Below are positions 38,201 to 49,337 of a DNA stretch of 64,000 nt, piece by piece. Source of the stretch: Leptasterias polaris (Eukaryota; Echinodermata; Asteroidea; Forcipulatida; Asteriidae); contig JAZGTN010000164.1 of the NCBI GenBank assembly GCA_037783415.1, positions 868,001 to 932,000 of the forward strand. Reading direction: 5' to 3'. How positions within the stretch are numbered: position 1 is the first letter of the stretch; every line of letters begins with the position of its first letter. The notes under the pieces were generated by a model. It was given only the letters and a program-made list of their open reading frames with translations. It ran no database searches and was not told the DNA's origin. Made by a program: the position numbers and the translations under genes.

Positions 38201-41200
38201 CATTTCCTGTCCTAATGAAGCTAATGAATATTAGAACACACAGAATTCTAATAAAAGAAACAAAGAAAGTACGAGTATAGAATGGCAATATGGTACTCGA
38301 GCATAAGTACATGGGTTATCAAGTACAAGAGTCTGAGTTCTTAAGTTTTCTGATATCCGAGTACTGAGTCCAACAGCCAAGTACCAAGAACTTGGATCTC
38401 TAAGTACGAGACAAGAACTTTATATAAAATACTGCAAAATGGGGTATAATAGCATTTATTAGGTGTTCGTGCAATTTGTACACGAACACCTCTTGATATT
38501 GTTCTGTTTTTTGTTTTTCTTCTCCATCTTCTTCTTTTTCTTCCACGCAACTCTTCTCTGGAACATAACTCAAGATTGAAACTGAATTGAACCTATAAAT
38601 TCATCAGATAATTGAACCTCAATATGAAGACAGCACTGTTGTCATTACGTCATCAGGTGTCGAATTACAAGGTTTTTAAAGTTGAAAAATGACTATTTGC
38701 TTTTTGCTTTATCTCAACGAATACGAAAGCTATGATGTTAATAGTTTGGCATCTGATAGACCAAGATTGGGGCAACATTTGAAAAGTTAACGCCAAAATC
38801 GTACGACCTTAACTTCCGGGTCGTTACCATAGGTCGAAGTTCGCCATCGTTTTCTTCAAAAAACAACTTTGGAGCTTATCTACGGAATAACTCAAGATTG
38901 AGATTGAATTCAACATTGAAACTCATCAGATAGTTGAACCTCAGTATCAAGACAATACAAACCTAATGACGTTATGATGACGTCATCAGGTATCGAATTA
39001 CAATAAATCAAAGTTTAATATTTGTAAAATTCATAACTCATGAACCATAATTCGGATTTTGACAATCTACACATCATCAGATAGGTCGTTAAGAGCTTGA
39101 CAAACGGTACACAGAACCTTTACAACATTTGAACTGACTTCCGGTTCAAACCGGAAGTTGAACATTTCTTTACATCCTATCTTATTCATATCTTTAAAAC
39201 TACTGATCATTTCAGCATAATGTTTGTATCAGGTTGTAGAATGTTAAAGGAAGTATGTGTGTGCGCACACGTGCAAATGTGTTTCATTTTGTTACAATCG
39301 CACAACGCACAAAATGTAGTAAAATCCATTCAAATAAATAGGAGCAGTTTGGGCCATGACAAGATTTGTTGAAGAAGCAATATTTTGTTTTTTCGAAGAA
39401 CTACAAGCTGACACACGATAAACGCCGGACTCCCGAAGCATATTAAAAATGTGGGGTGCAAATAATGTAAGATGTATTTTTTCAAGACTTGCTCGCCCGT
39501 CCCCCCTACTTTTCAGTAGCGATCGACGCCCTTGTCAACAATACATCATTAGTGATCTGTGAAGCATATTCAATTTACCAGACATGCATACCACCACTTA
39601 CCTGTCTCAACGTTGAGGCCAAGGACCGTGCACCAACACGTGAAGCATGTACAGCGTGGTACATCAAGTCCTGAATACAATAGATTTCCAGTTTCTGCAG
39701 TCAAAAGGTTAAAGTTGGGTAAAATAGTTATCTTGTCATACTGCATCCATCTAGGTCCGATTGTTGCCAGATTTTACTAAAAACTTAGACTTACATTTTA
39801 AATAGTTATTGTTATAGATTTAAGAAAGTTTATACAAGCTTTCATTTAAGGTACTGCACAAACAATCTGCAATTGATCACTTGTTTGTAGCAGCATCATC
39901 TGTCAAAATTTGTTCAGAGGAATAAACTAAAAAAAAAAAAATTAGAAATAAACTCTTGCGGCGAAAGTCAGGCCATGCAAGTTTAAAAGTTACCTCTAAA
40001 GTAGGACCAGTTGCAACTCTCCAAGCTTTGAAGTATACTTCACCATAGAGGTCAATCTGTGACCTGAGAATGTAAATAAAATAAGCTAATTCAAATAAGC
40101 TAAACAAAATAAGCTAATTCAATTGGCTAATGCCAGACTCAAATACCGTATGAGTGCTCTAGCAGCAGAGCTTACCAGCCGTTATATTGGTTGGCGGTCC
40201 ACTTACACCAATCCTATATTGCTCTGTAGGACCTGGGCTCGATTTCACAAAGAGTTAAGATTGATCTTAAGTGCAAATCCATCGTAGCTGCTTAGCAAAC
40301 AGTGATGTCACAATACAAATCACTATGGTAATACTGATGACTCATCATAAGATGAATCTTAGTGCTTTGTGTAATCGACCAATCACAAGGCAGTATCTAG
40401 GAACGGGATGTTACGATCACAAAATATAAGAGTGAGGGATACCTTGGGGAGGATGGTAGCTGAGACTTGATCGCTTTATGAAGTCTCTCTGTAAAGGCTA
40501 GACTCAAACTGAAGAGAAAACTCAAGAAACGACGACCCTGGATAGTAAAGTCAATATCGTCATCATATAAATTATCATCACAACTCTTGTTTCAGAATCT
40601 TACAGGTCAAGAATAAATACCCATTTCACAGTATATAAAAAATAATAACAAATCCAATTTTTCCTGTGAAAAAATGCAAAAGTGTCAATGGCCTCGCGAT
40701 TCGACCCCAACTGTCTTTCTCAAAGCAAAAGATTCTCTTAGGGTCAAAATGTAAGGTCGGATATCACCGCTTTTTGCATTTGTTGCACTGGTCATTTTAA
40801 TTGGTAAGCAGTTTGCAACATCTACTTCCTTTCTCCAGTGAAAAAATTTAGTTAATGGATAAGTTTTCTTTACAAAAAATGATTATGTTGGCTTTGTGTT
40901 ATTGAATCCGCCTGGGCCCAATTTCATGGCTCTTCTTACCGTAAGCAAAGAATCGGCGCTTACAAAAGCAGGGAATTCCGCACTTACGTCAAGCGTATTT
41001 CACAAGTTAGCAGAGAATTTTTGGTTGTGCGCTTGTGTAGTCCACGTTAATAGGCATTCTACGCTCACACAGCTAGCGCAGAAATTCGGCGCTTGCTCGG
41101 TAAGCGGAGAAGGATGATCGCAAGCGCAGAATTCAGCAGTAAGCAGAGCCATGAAATTGGGCCCGGTATGACAGCTTAAAATCTGGAGGAAAACAAAATT

Positions 41201-44157
41201 TCATTTTACAAAGTAAATATTCGAACACACAAACAGCAACACCATTTCAACCATGCAGCTTCAACATGCCCAAGACATTCAAAGTCTGGTCAAAATGTAT
41301 ACATGTCAATGCTTTAAACACACCTTATCTTGTTTGAGATAGTTTGGTCTAGTAACACACTGCTCTAGCAAGTCTTTGATTGTTGTACTGCTGTCATCAT
41401 CCATCTTGATTTGAAGTAGTGCTTGACGCAGACTATCCACACTCTTCACATCAGCGATGGTAGCTGAAGGCTGTAGGCTCCTTACTAGGTAGTACATCAG
41501 GGTGTTAGCAACGAGCTCCTCCCTCCCTGCGTGTTCATTGGTCCACCTTGGATCATGTGAGTAAAGTTTAGTTTAGTTGTAAGTAAACATCCTTTAACCC
41601 TTTAGAGACCATTCATTTCTGTTTAATCATCACCATACGCCCACATATGGTTTTTTACTGTTGATTTGTTGAAACAATTATCTATTGTCTAAGTGTCTGA
41701 AAAATAATATAAAACAGAAATTTGGTTTTGTTTTAGGAACATAGATACTATGTAAACATGGGAAACATTGGAACATGGCAAATCAGGACATGATCTTTCG
41801 AGAAAGACTCTGCTAGGGTCGAAACATCAGGCCATTAACTATTTTTTGCGTTTTTGACATGATCTTTACTTAGACCTTTTTGGTTGAGTGGAAGTGGGTC
41901 AGATCTTGCAGCCGTTTGCGGCAACTATAGGCGTTTTGGTACAAGCAGTTTCTGTTTGGTCTCTACAATTGATACACAATTGAGTTAAGACGTTGTTACA
42001 CTACCAAGATGCCATGTTGAACCTTGAAGTTATAGTCAAACATACCACTTTTCACAAAGCTTGGCAATCCCTAGCTGCAGTTTGCTGGCACAGTCCGGAA
42101 GATCCAATAGCACTCCTACATCAAATAACAAATACAGAAATTGTATAGAAACTGAATCTTGTTATATTTTGAATGTATTTATATTACACTCAAGGCGGTT
42201 TTAAGGATCCCATGCAAGAATTCACAACTTTTGACATACTTCTGTGAAATTCCCACAATTTCATTAAAAATTGTACATTTCTATGATTTCAAAATATGAT
42301 GCTGAAGCTTTAAAGGCTTGGGTGTAAAACATATATACTTGGTTGATTATTGCAACCATGGAAGACCAGAAAGTGAAAGCAAAACTCTCTTACCATGAAG
42401 AATAATTGCCGTCTCCAGCATATGGTCAGACAAAACGGGTTTCTCCATGGTTAGACATGCTGTAGCCATGGTAACAATACCTTGGAGACAAGCATGGGTC
42501 ATAGAGGTTGCATCCTGGATAACAAAGGTCAAAGGTTAAGTAGGCATATGAGAGATGCTCCAACATTTCTATGATTTCAACAACTTCCTGTGAAACTTAT
42601 TTCAAGGGCTTGGGTGTGTAAATAATACATCTATTATGGCATTTTGACAGGCAGTGCAGCCCCCTCCTTCCCCAGCAGTATTATCTGCATGAAATAAAAT
42701 ATAAAAAAATTGAAGTACTCTACCTACAGTTACAGTAAATTATTACTTTTGCAAATAAACAAAATAACTGATCAATAATGTACTTATTCTACTGACCTTG
42801 TTCCCTGCCTCCTCCTCATCATTTTCAAATGGTGAGTTAAGGAGTAATGATGTACACATCTGACTGAGACCAGTCCAGATACGATCATGCTGTTTGCGAG
42901 AAAAGCTTGGCAGTAGCTCTTCCATTGTGAAATCATCATCTTTGGCATTCTGTAGTGTTAGAGAAAAAAAATAAGTGACTTCCAGCATTCTCCCTTAACA
43001 AAGGTCTGCTGGCAAAATTCTAGTTAAAAACACCTCAGGAACAGTCACAATTCTCTCCATGTGTTCTGGCTTGGTACTACATGTATGTAGTTCTAAAAGT
43101 GTTAAAAAGTGTTGAAAAGCATCCCTACAAAATGTGTAGTATGAACTAAAGTTTGAGTAGTAGTGAATCAAGAATCCAACTGATCTTGCTGGCTAGTCAC
43201 TGAAAAACAAACCATTTCAGGCATTGCCCTTCCAAACCCACGCCACCTACTGTAGTAACGGTAAAATTCCATCAAACCAACATCTAAAAATCTAGAAGAA
43301 ACTTCCTGGACTCTCTTCAGCCTCTCCATGCAGACCAATTCCCCTAAAATGAAAGGTTGAGGCCAACTTCCAAGTCAGAAACATTCCCAGCATCTCTGCA
43401 CTTGTCTACGAGTCTCTGCCACCTGGACCCAGCAGAAGGAATCACTGGTTAACCCTCAATTGCCTCAGAACTGGGTGTTGGGTGCTACTGAGTAACCCTT
43501 GCAAAATGGGGTTACACTACAGAACAGGCTCAACAACGTGCAACTGTGGCACTTTTTGTCATGCTGAATAGTGGACCAGTCCTGCTACCCTGGTGATTTG
43601 GAGAACTAAACCCCCACAGCGCACAAGTCAAAATGTGGGCGAAAAAATGCAACCTTCTGTCATGCTTGATAGTGGACCAAACTTGCTACCCTGGTGATCT
43701 GGAGAACTACAACCCCACAGCACAAGAACATGTCCAAATGTGCAAGGAAAAAATGTTACCATTGGACACGAAGAAGAAGACTGACAAAAGTTAAGCGCAG
43801 TGACTTCAGCTGTCAGATTCAAACATTTGCTGGTGTTTGTAAAACTATTAATCTCTCCTGTGTAGTAAGCACATGTTGTAAAACGAAGTTGGGTGTGGCA
43901 CATGTTTTATAAATGAAGTTGGAATAGCAATGGGGAGTTTCCCAGTCGTGCTGTTGTGAAAAGATCTATCATTTCTTAGATACAATATGATCACAGCACA
44001 AGAGTGGAAAAATGTATTCTTGAGTGTTGCCCGCTCCATCCCCCTAAAAGCATCTTGAGAAACTTACATGTCGCTTAACAAAGCGAATAAATTCATCCCG
44101 ATCATCAGACTCAACAGCTTGTAAGAACATTTCACGCATACTGCTTGGTGCCACCAT
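23234..44157 (-). CDS. NCAPG2: Condensin-2 complex subunit G2, complete coding region, 26 exons
   Basis: Coding exons in order: 44068-44157, 42797-42949, 42394-42514, 42046-42115, 41324-41546, 40443-40537, 39994-40063, 39602-39670, 37964-38056, 37319-37444, 35803-35982, 35294-35446, 34225-34447, 32426-32667, 31819-31896, 31151-31221, 30547-30712, 29910-30071, 29427-29549, 28363-28560, 27348-27447, 26805-27001, 25719-25954, 24416-24516, 24104-24224, 23234-23300. Total 3528 nt (1175 aa; human NCAPG2 is about 1143 aa), every junction in phase. Recognisable stretches are SFSRKQHDRIW near the N-terminus, EVYFKAWRVATG, LLSYFTKQKRQQGVDKML, ASVRANAAALLMDAFP, DSSEKVRVAFVDLLLKVKGL, VARRLVSLLFNSL and MEGMLEIIAVLW. 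Family knowledge: a HEAT-repeat subunit of condensin II, binding SMC2/SMC4 via kleisin NCAPH2 for mitotic chromosome assembly. Exon 14 holds an acidic, low-complexity segment. The ATG is preceded by a good acceptor at 44158-44166, so an upstream non-coding exon is likely. Confidence 0.95.
24574..25556. mobile_element. Terminal-inverted-repeat element in NCAPG2 intron 23
   Basis: The ends are inverted copies, tttaaaggcacctgg at the left and ccaggtgcctttaaa at the right, and a second inner inverted pair, gtgacgtcaatcgagg near 24738-24754 and cctcgattgacgtcac near 25385-25400, lies inside AT-rich outer arms. The whole is about 980 bp, between NCAPG2 exons 24 (24416-24516) and 23 (25719-25954). 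The higher-GC interior contains a broken THAP-like frame. No transposase core was seen, so it is non-autonomous or decayed. Confidence 0.75.
25040..25291 (-). pseudogene. Broken THAP-type zinc-finger frame inside the TIR element
   Basis: The minus-strand frame contains GCSKTTKDGVSQHFFPADPK, then a basic, Arg/Lys-rich stretch with one Trp, and ends ALCSEHLDSPGIFS. The spacing of GC…FFP…W…LCSEH follows the C2CH THAP fold, with its FP step and final C-x2-H. The expected N-terminal Cys pair lies in another frame immediately upstream (NCC), so a short indel appears to break the domain. THAP domains are DNA-binding modules of P-element-type transposases and of host proteins derived from them. No downstream transposase sequence follows. 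Confidence 0.55.
26181..26305. mobile_element. Short fold-back element
   Basis: The left arm ggcccttttcgaaaccaggg plus cttcagctt pairs with the right arm aagctgaagccagagttttg plus aaaaggcc. It lies in the NCAPG2 intron between 25954 and 26805. Confidence 0.75.
27525..27655 (+). repeat. Diverged tail of the tRNA-like SINE seen at 33.4-34.1 kb
   Basis: Contains gtactgagtatacagtgctt and cgatgcaaaaattaacatct, matching gtactgtgtatacagttg and cgatgcaaatttaacatct near 33360-33600. A word, aaacctatctttgcaag, occurs twice about 100 bp apart and may reflect duplicated flanking sequence. Confidence 0.5.
28921..29202. repeat. Minisatellite, six units with two period lengths
   Basis: The core aaaggagcttttggcagcca followed by gccaccttgaccca starts at 28921, 28958, 28995, 29048, 29101 and 29154. 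The first two steps are 37 bp and the later three are 53 bp, because a tatgaccacagccatg-type spacer was added. The units are nearly identical. The overlapping minus-strand open frames are by-products of the repeat. It lies in the NCAPG2 intron between exons 19 (29427-29549) and 20 (28363-28560). Confidence 0.92.
29262..29340 (-). mobile_element. Third tRNA-like SINE head
   Basis: On the minus strand: tggctagtgtgtaaagcg (A-box like), then gcctctcaccactgtgg and a B box ggttcgattcc. It differs from the other two families. It sits immediately right of the 28.9-29.2 kb minisatellite. Confidence 0.55.
30996..31040 (-). mobile_element. Tail fragment of SINE family 1
   Basis: The words ataaacgccgaagggacact and gactggataaat resemble the family tail aaaccacaagggaaactgact. 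No tRNA-like head follows, so this is a short remnant in an NCAPG2 intron. Confidence 0.35.
31815..31819 (-). other. GC-AG splice donor of NCAPG2 intron 15
   Basis: Exon 15 ends ...TTCCAG and continues GCAAGT instead of GTAAGT. Only a cut here keeps the frame into exon 16 (…LTAFQ | EGRALSAVL…), and protein similarity on both sides supports it. GC donors with an otherwise strong CAG/GCAAGT context are a known minor class spliced by U2 machinery. All other NCAPG2 donors I read are GT. Confidence 0.8.
32060..32290 (+). repeat. Interspersed repeat fragment
   Basis: Contains gagcaaggcacttcaccata, attgcttctcattacccagg and tgtataaatgggaacctgag, words I associate with a widespread marine invertebrate repeat. 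It lies in an NCAPG2 intron. Boundaries are approximate. Confidence 0.4.
33400..34160 (+). repeat. Tandem array of a tRNA-like SINE, 180-bp period
   Basis: Units 33601-33780 and 33781-33960 appear identical and 33961-34140 differs by about one base; a divergent first unit starts near 33420 and the array ends with a partial unit after 34141. Each unit contains gtgtggtaagacatctgctc and a perfect B box in gggttcgaatcccaacca, followed by a body ending in gtactgtgtatacagttg. The array lies in the NCAPG2 intron between exons 13 (34225-34447) and 14 (32426-32667). Confidence 0.9.
37085..37251. mobile_element. Short fold-back element with CCAAT-bearing arms, copy 1
   Basis: Starts aatacaccgatccattaagc and ends gcttaatggatcgatctatt. 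Inner arms ttgaccaatcacaaccgcga and gctgtgattggtcaact pair, and gatcaccatttgagc pairs partly with the central region. The same element occurs at 56.9 and 60.8 kb. It lies between NCAPG2 exons 10 and 11, close to exon 10. Confidence 0.9.
38455..39180. repeat. Unclassified repeat with internal direct duplications and a terminal hairpin
   Basis: Starts with a hairpin aggtgttcgtg/cacgaacacct (38461-38491). Then blocks near 38567-38680 and 38880-39005 are about 70-75% alike (ataactcaagattgaaactg and gacgtcatcaggtatcgaat), and a third decayed block follows at 39030. It may be a non-autonomous mobile element. It lies between NCAPG2 exons 8 and 9. Confidence 0.55.
40228..40382. mobile_element. Fold-back element in NCAPG2 intron
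   Basis: The left end cgatttcacaaagagttaag plus attgatctta pairs with the right end taagatgaatcttagtgctt plus tgtgtaatcga. It lies between NCAPG2 exons 40443-40537 and 39994-40063. Confidence 0.7.
40912..41166. mobile_element. Fold-back element with 'gggcccaatttcatggctc' ends
   Basis: The left end gggcccaatttcatggctct pairs almost perfectly with the right end agagccatgaaattgggccc; the inner arms share gtaagc and gcgctt words. It lies between NCAPG2 exons 5 and 6. Confidence 0.85.
41594..41990. mobile_element. Possible TTAA-ended MITE
   Basis: Left end ttaaccctttagagaccatt; near the right end ggtctctacaattg and gagttaa are partly inverted. The interior holds gaaagactctgctagggtcg, a word shared with 2414-2450 and 57868-57920. 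The right end is decayed, so the assignment is weak. Confidence 0.35.
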
Positions 44158-44357
44158 TTTTCCTGCAAATGAAACAAAAAATAGACATGTATTATTCAGT
44201 CACCATGTTTACAGTGATATTGGCCAATCAATTTAATGTTGAGCATGTTTGCCCCATGACAAAAATTAAAATGCCCTGTTTTAAAAAAAAGTAGATTTGC
44301 TTTTCCTTTAAAGGTAGCATTAAAGAAAATCCTAATATGCCGGAAGACATAGTGTAA

Positions 44358-44580
44358 AGCCCATTTCATACTTCATGCGAAAGCAAATGCGAAGGGAATT
44401 AAACTATCAGGTACCCACTGTTTTCCAATTGTTAACCAGGGAAAATTCACTTCGCTTTTGCAACTCGCATGAAGTCTGATGAACCAGGCTTAGCTTTTGC
44501 AATTTGTGTGAAGTATGAATTGGGCTTAGCTTTTGCAATTTGTGTGAAGTATGAAGTATATGAACAGGGCTTAATTAACT
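44358..44580. repeat. Fold-back and tandem repeat near the NCAPG2 start exon
   Basis: catttcatacttcatgcgaa at the left faces ttcgcttttgcaactcgcat, with a direct duplication of cttagcttttgcaatttgtg (two units near 44490-44555). It sits about 200 bp upstream of the first coding exon of NCAPG2. Confidence 0.65.
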
Positions 44581-45514
44581 TCCGCTACTACCCCAACCTC
44601 AGTGCACAATTTGAGGAGGTGTTGTCGAAATAGCGACACATCCAAATTAAGTCCTTCTCAAGGAATGAAAAGGAACATGTAGAGCGCCCGTATTTGAAAG
44701 ATGGCATCCAAAAAGCACCAAGGACCAATCAATCACATCAGGTTTGCTGATAAATACACTGTGTGCATCACAAGGGGGTTTTCCAAAGAAATTCCGGTCT
44801 CAGTAAGTAAATGTAAAGCCATTTGCTGGAAAGTTTATATCATAAATCCTTCAAGTTAAAGTTTCCCACTCATTTAATTTAGCTGCATCACTGCAGAGAA
44901 AAGTGCCTTAAGGCAATACTTGACAAACCCCTTTCTGCGACAATATGGAACCCACTTCCAATTCACATTGTATGCTCTTCAGAGACTTCAAAGGTGAGTT
45001 TAAAAATCAACCACTGGTGGAATTCCCGATAAATGATGGGGCGACATGTTCACTGTTCAGTAATTAATAGTGCCAGTAATTTAAGCTGGACTTATTGGCA
45101 AGTGAGGCTACCCATGCTCATACTCTGTCATACTAAAACTACTCAGTTATTTGTTAAATATTGGTAACTTGGTAATATAGGCCTAGTAGGCCTATTATAA
45201 TAAAACTATAGTCTTAAATTTAGTACAATAATTGACGAACATTAGTCAAATTGCCTAGGGCAACACATGAGTTAGGTATGATCATCAGAAAACATTAGGT
45301 TCATTCGTCACTGTTTCCCACAAAGTGACGAATCTGCACCAAAGCAAAAATTCTGTTTGGAGAAAAACAATTTTCCTTAAAAATTTACCACCAAAATAAA
45401 GCTGACTTCCTTTTATATGGAACTGTAAATACCTTTTCAATCTTGCAACTGTTTTGATGAGTTATTTAAAACACAATCGTCCCTTTAGTGAAAACATAGA
45501 AAAAAGGGATATGC

Positions 45515-45630
45515 ACGCAGATAGTTGTGATAATCATATTCGATAAACCCTCCATCCTCCCGACGATCACATCCTCTGGGACTGTCGGGAGGATGGTGGG
45601 CTACACTGACTTATCGCAACTATAATTATA
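45515..45630. repeat. Compact hairpin element, copy 2
   Basis: The inner stem ccatcctcccgac pairs with gtcgggaggatgg, and the outer end ttatcgcaactataatta matches the end of the 19.15-19.25 kb hairpin in inverse. The outer stem is more decayed. Confidence 0.7.
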
Positions 45631-46156
45631 TTAAAAAGTGGGGAATCTTAATTCATCATTTCATGAAAAAGCAAAATGACAAATCTAGTACAGGACAGTA
45701 GTGATTTGTCGGCCGTGCTTATTAGTTTGGTTAACAACATTGAATCTTGATTATCATCATATGATTATGTCAAAAGAATTTTGTACAAAACCGTTGCCAA
45801 ATTTTGTGATTTTTTTACAAATTCTTCGGTTCGTTTGTGAAAATGGTGACAATCAATCAGGGTCCAATTTCCTAGCAGTGCTTAAGGGTAAGCAATTTTT
45901 TGTGCTATCTATATGGCAGAAAAATTTGCTTATTAAATTAAAATACGCTCCGGCTCTGTGCGTGTGATCATAGAGCGTGTGATGGGATGAACGAGAAGTC
46001 AGACAACTCGACGGTTCGACAACTCGACAGTCTGACAACTCGACGGGTCAGACAACTGGTCCGGTCGGACAACTCGACAGCTTTACAACTTGCCAGTGAG
46101 ACAACTCGACGGAGTGCCAAGACAAGTCGACGGGTACAAGTCGACAGGTGAAATGG

Positions 46157-46270
46157 GCTGCGTTTTCGAGGTCGTAACCAATAACTGTTTCGGTTCAACT
46201 TGCCATTGGTTAATCACTGGCCATTGACAGAAACAGTTATTGGTTACGACCGCGAAAACGGAACGCACCC
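46157..46270. repeat. Palindrome with CCAAT/ATTGG in its arms
   Basis: The left arm tgcgttttcgaggtcgtaac plus caataactgtttc pairs with the right arm gaaacagttattggttacga plus ccgcgaaaacg around a roughly 40-bp loop. Confidence 0.85.
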
Positions 46271-46860
46271 CAGATCTCCACTGACAAAGTGACATACTTT
46301 TCATTCATTCATTCATTCTTTATTATTTTTACATACTGACAATGTTTACACAAAATAATTATTTGCGTGAACTTTTTTACAAGTATTCCATTGGCCTTTC
46401 TAACAGGTCATTTTATAGGGTCAGATACATCTTTGATGATTGACAGGTTTTTTTCTTCACATATATCCTCCCCTGTCCGGTTTTCGATGTAGTATGCATT
46501 TTTCTTTGAATTGAAAAAAAATAAAAATATTCCATAATCAACTGATGCCCTAATTACCTTCCTTTGTTTATAAGAAATATGCAAACATATATTAAAACGT
46601 GATGGACATTGAAACTTTCACACCACGCACCGATCTTCGATGACTTCAATAGCGTCCCATTTGTTTTGAGTTTGACCTGTTTTCGATGCAAACAAGAAAG
46701 TATGGTGTCCGGGTGAAGCCATACGTGGAAGAAACATCTGCAGTGACTACAAGTGTTCTGTGAGACTTAGTGTATGACTCTATAGCCAGCAGTTTTCTTC
46801 ATTTTATTCAACATATTTTTTATCTAGTTCTAAAAATAACCATGGTATTTTTCAAAAACT

Positions 46861-46880
46861 TAAAAAAAAAAAAAAAAAAA
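46861..46880 (+). repeat. Poly-A tract
   Basis: Run of A inside the 46.0-47.7 kb fold-back element. Confidence 0.85.
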
Positions 46881-49265
46881 TGTAAATAATTTTTGGCTTT
46901 GAAATCTTATTTTTATTTAGTTTTGTGTCTTTTTATGTTTCTTAACATTTAAAATAAAGCATATAAATAAACAGTGATAATCGAATCACAAAGCTGATGT
47001 TTAATTTTTAATATTAATAACAAAAATGATAGAGTGTTACACACAAAAAATTATCCAGACTATTAGAAAATGATATAAGGCAGTGGCTTCTTTAAGCCTC
47101 TGTATTTTTTTCCCCAGAATGCTCAGCAGAATGTTCAGTCACATGATTTGATCATCGTGAATTGTGAATTGAAAAAGTGTTTGATGAAACTTTTTCGGTG
47201 GGGAATTTTTTTTGTATGGCCCCGACAGTATGACATATTTTTGTACCTTCCAGAAATGCCTAATTAAATACCACAACTTTTTGCATTTACAAGTGCAACT
47301 AACCAGTGGAGCCTTACATGTTTCTAAGTTTTGGTCAAATGAGAGGAGACTCTTTGCTTGGCAAGTCAAACCACAAAAATTGTATCTAGGGACTGTTTAC
47401 ATCGCGCACAGAGAGGTAAAAGATTTGCCTCGATTTCAGGGACGCCCTGAATACAGGGCGTCCTACGATATATGAATGACAGGAATGTCCCGAAGATTTA
47501 TTTATATTTTCTTTATTTGTATACACTTCTTCACTGGCTGGCACAACACTACAAAAAGAAAACTACTGGGTAATAAAGAGCTAAATATATTTAAATTTGA
47601 AATACACATTCTTTAAACAGACGGGCGACGTCCATATATTAAATCCGTTGAGTTGTCTGATCAAAAGTCGACTTGTCTGACAGTTTTACGAACCAGCCGT
47701 CGAGTTGTCCGACCGGACGAGTTGTCTGAAGACCGTGTGATGTTCAGGTTTTTTCCCAGTTCCTTTTTTGTGGGGAAATTTTATTTACACACGAAACACT
47801 CCGTTCCGGCAGCCGCCAAGTACCATTTATCGCCGACATTAAACATTAATTTGGATCTCAAAAAGGGCACGGCAGCCATCGGAGAAAAAGGGCAAGGCAT
47901 TATTTTGGCTTTGGCTGTAAAAACGTCAGATTTCCGGATTTCCTACGTATAGGAAATTCGACTTTGATTTATTGACATGAAATGAAGTGTAATTGTGCTG
48001 AAATTCCCCAAATTAGATCATTACAAACATTCTCAACCAATGAATTGTTAATAAGAAAGGTTTTTAGTTTCTAATCTAAATAAAAATGAATTAGTCAAAT
48101 ATTTACCGATTAATAAAAGTTGCTTTTTAGGCAATTCCAAATTCACCGCGCTATTTTTTTCTCTCACTGGTTTCTAATTCTTCAAAGCGTTTTCGTGTAC
48201 TTAAAACACCATCGGGTGGGTACCAGTTAATACTGCGGAATCGAATGAGAGACGGTAAAGTTTGATTCAAACGGTTGATTCAGCAAGTCGAGCATAACTT
48301 GACAACAAGCGTCACTCGATCATACTCGACCGTCACTCAAAAAAATAATCTAGCCATAGATAGAGAGCATGTGGAGGTACGGTAGATAGAGCAAGGATCT
48401 GCTAATCTAGCCATGCCATGCCAATGGCCATGTTGAATCACTCTTTTGTGTAATCATTGCATTGCATTACAACTCATAATTAGTTAATTAATTAATTAGC
48501 CTACACTAACGAAATAACCCCATGAATAGTCCCATGAACATTATTAGGCCTATATTCAGTGGCTATAGACCATATGTTACCTTTGTTTACAGAAATGGTG
48601 ACCATGAGCTTGTAACATTCTAATGCTTTTCCTGACGGGCACATGTTTACAAAAGAGCCACAGAGCCTGGACTTCCTGCAGGCACATTTGTACACAGATC
48701 AATGGAAGAAAACAACAAATCTTATGTTTTATGGAGATTGCACTGTCTGATTTTTCTCAACTTTTGATATGAAGAAAGGGGGGACATCTCAAAAGCTGTA
48801 CAGCTGTTGCTTTTGTAAATTTTGAATTTATGTGAAAATTATGACACAAAATGTAAATTTTCCCATATAGCCTGTGTAGTATCTTGCCCGGCAGGAAATG
48901 CTTTAGAATGTACAAGGTCACCACTCTGTAAACAAATGTAACATGGTCTATACTCCCAAAAGTCTTGGGAAAGTACCAAGTACAGTACTTAACATAGTGC
49001 AGGGTGAAACACATATTTATCATCTTTTGAATTTGCATGTTGTGTTTTGAACTCAACATACATACAATATTATACCCCCATCTTGAAATTCTACCTAAAT
49101 AAAGCATGTACAGATTGTTGGCGGTCAACTTTCATTGTCTAATACCAGAAGGGACAGAACACTTGAAAAGGAGGGGACTGAGAAAAGTCATATTAATTAT
49201 CACCTCCATGTGCCGAAAAAGCTCCTGCTTTAACTTGTATAGCACAATTTTTAAACAGCTGAATG

Positions 49266-49337
49266 GGGGGGGGGGGGGGGGGTGGGGGGGGGGGGGTAAA
49301 ACAGCTACCTCTTCAAGGGGGGGGGGGGGAGGGGGGT
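49266..49337 (+). repeat. Long poly-G tracts
   Basis: Two G-rich tracts (49266-49297 with single t interruptions, and 49317-49337) separated by a short spacer. They could form G-quadruplex DNA. Confidence 0.9.

Larger units (their letters stand above)
45985..47740. mobile_element. Fold-back element with gacaactcgacgg subrepeat arms
   Basis: The left arm (about 45990-46140) contains many copies of gacaactcgacgg-like words; the right arm (about 47645-47735) contains gtcgagttgtc and gagttgtctga words in inverse orientation. The 1.5-kb interior includes a separate palindrome at 46157-46270, a poly-A tract at 46860, and no recognised gene. Confidence 0.65.
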
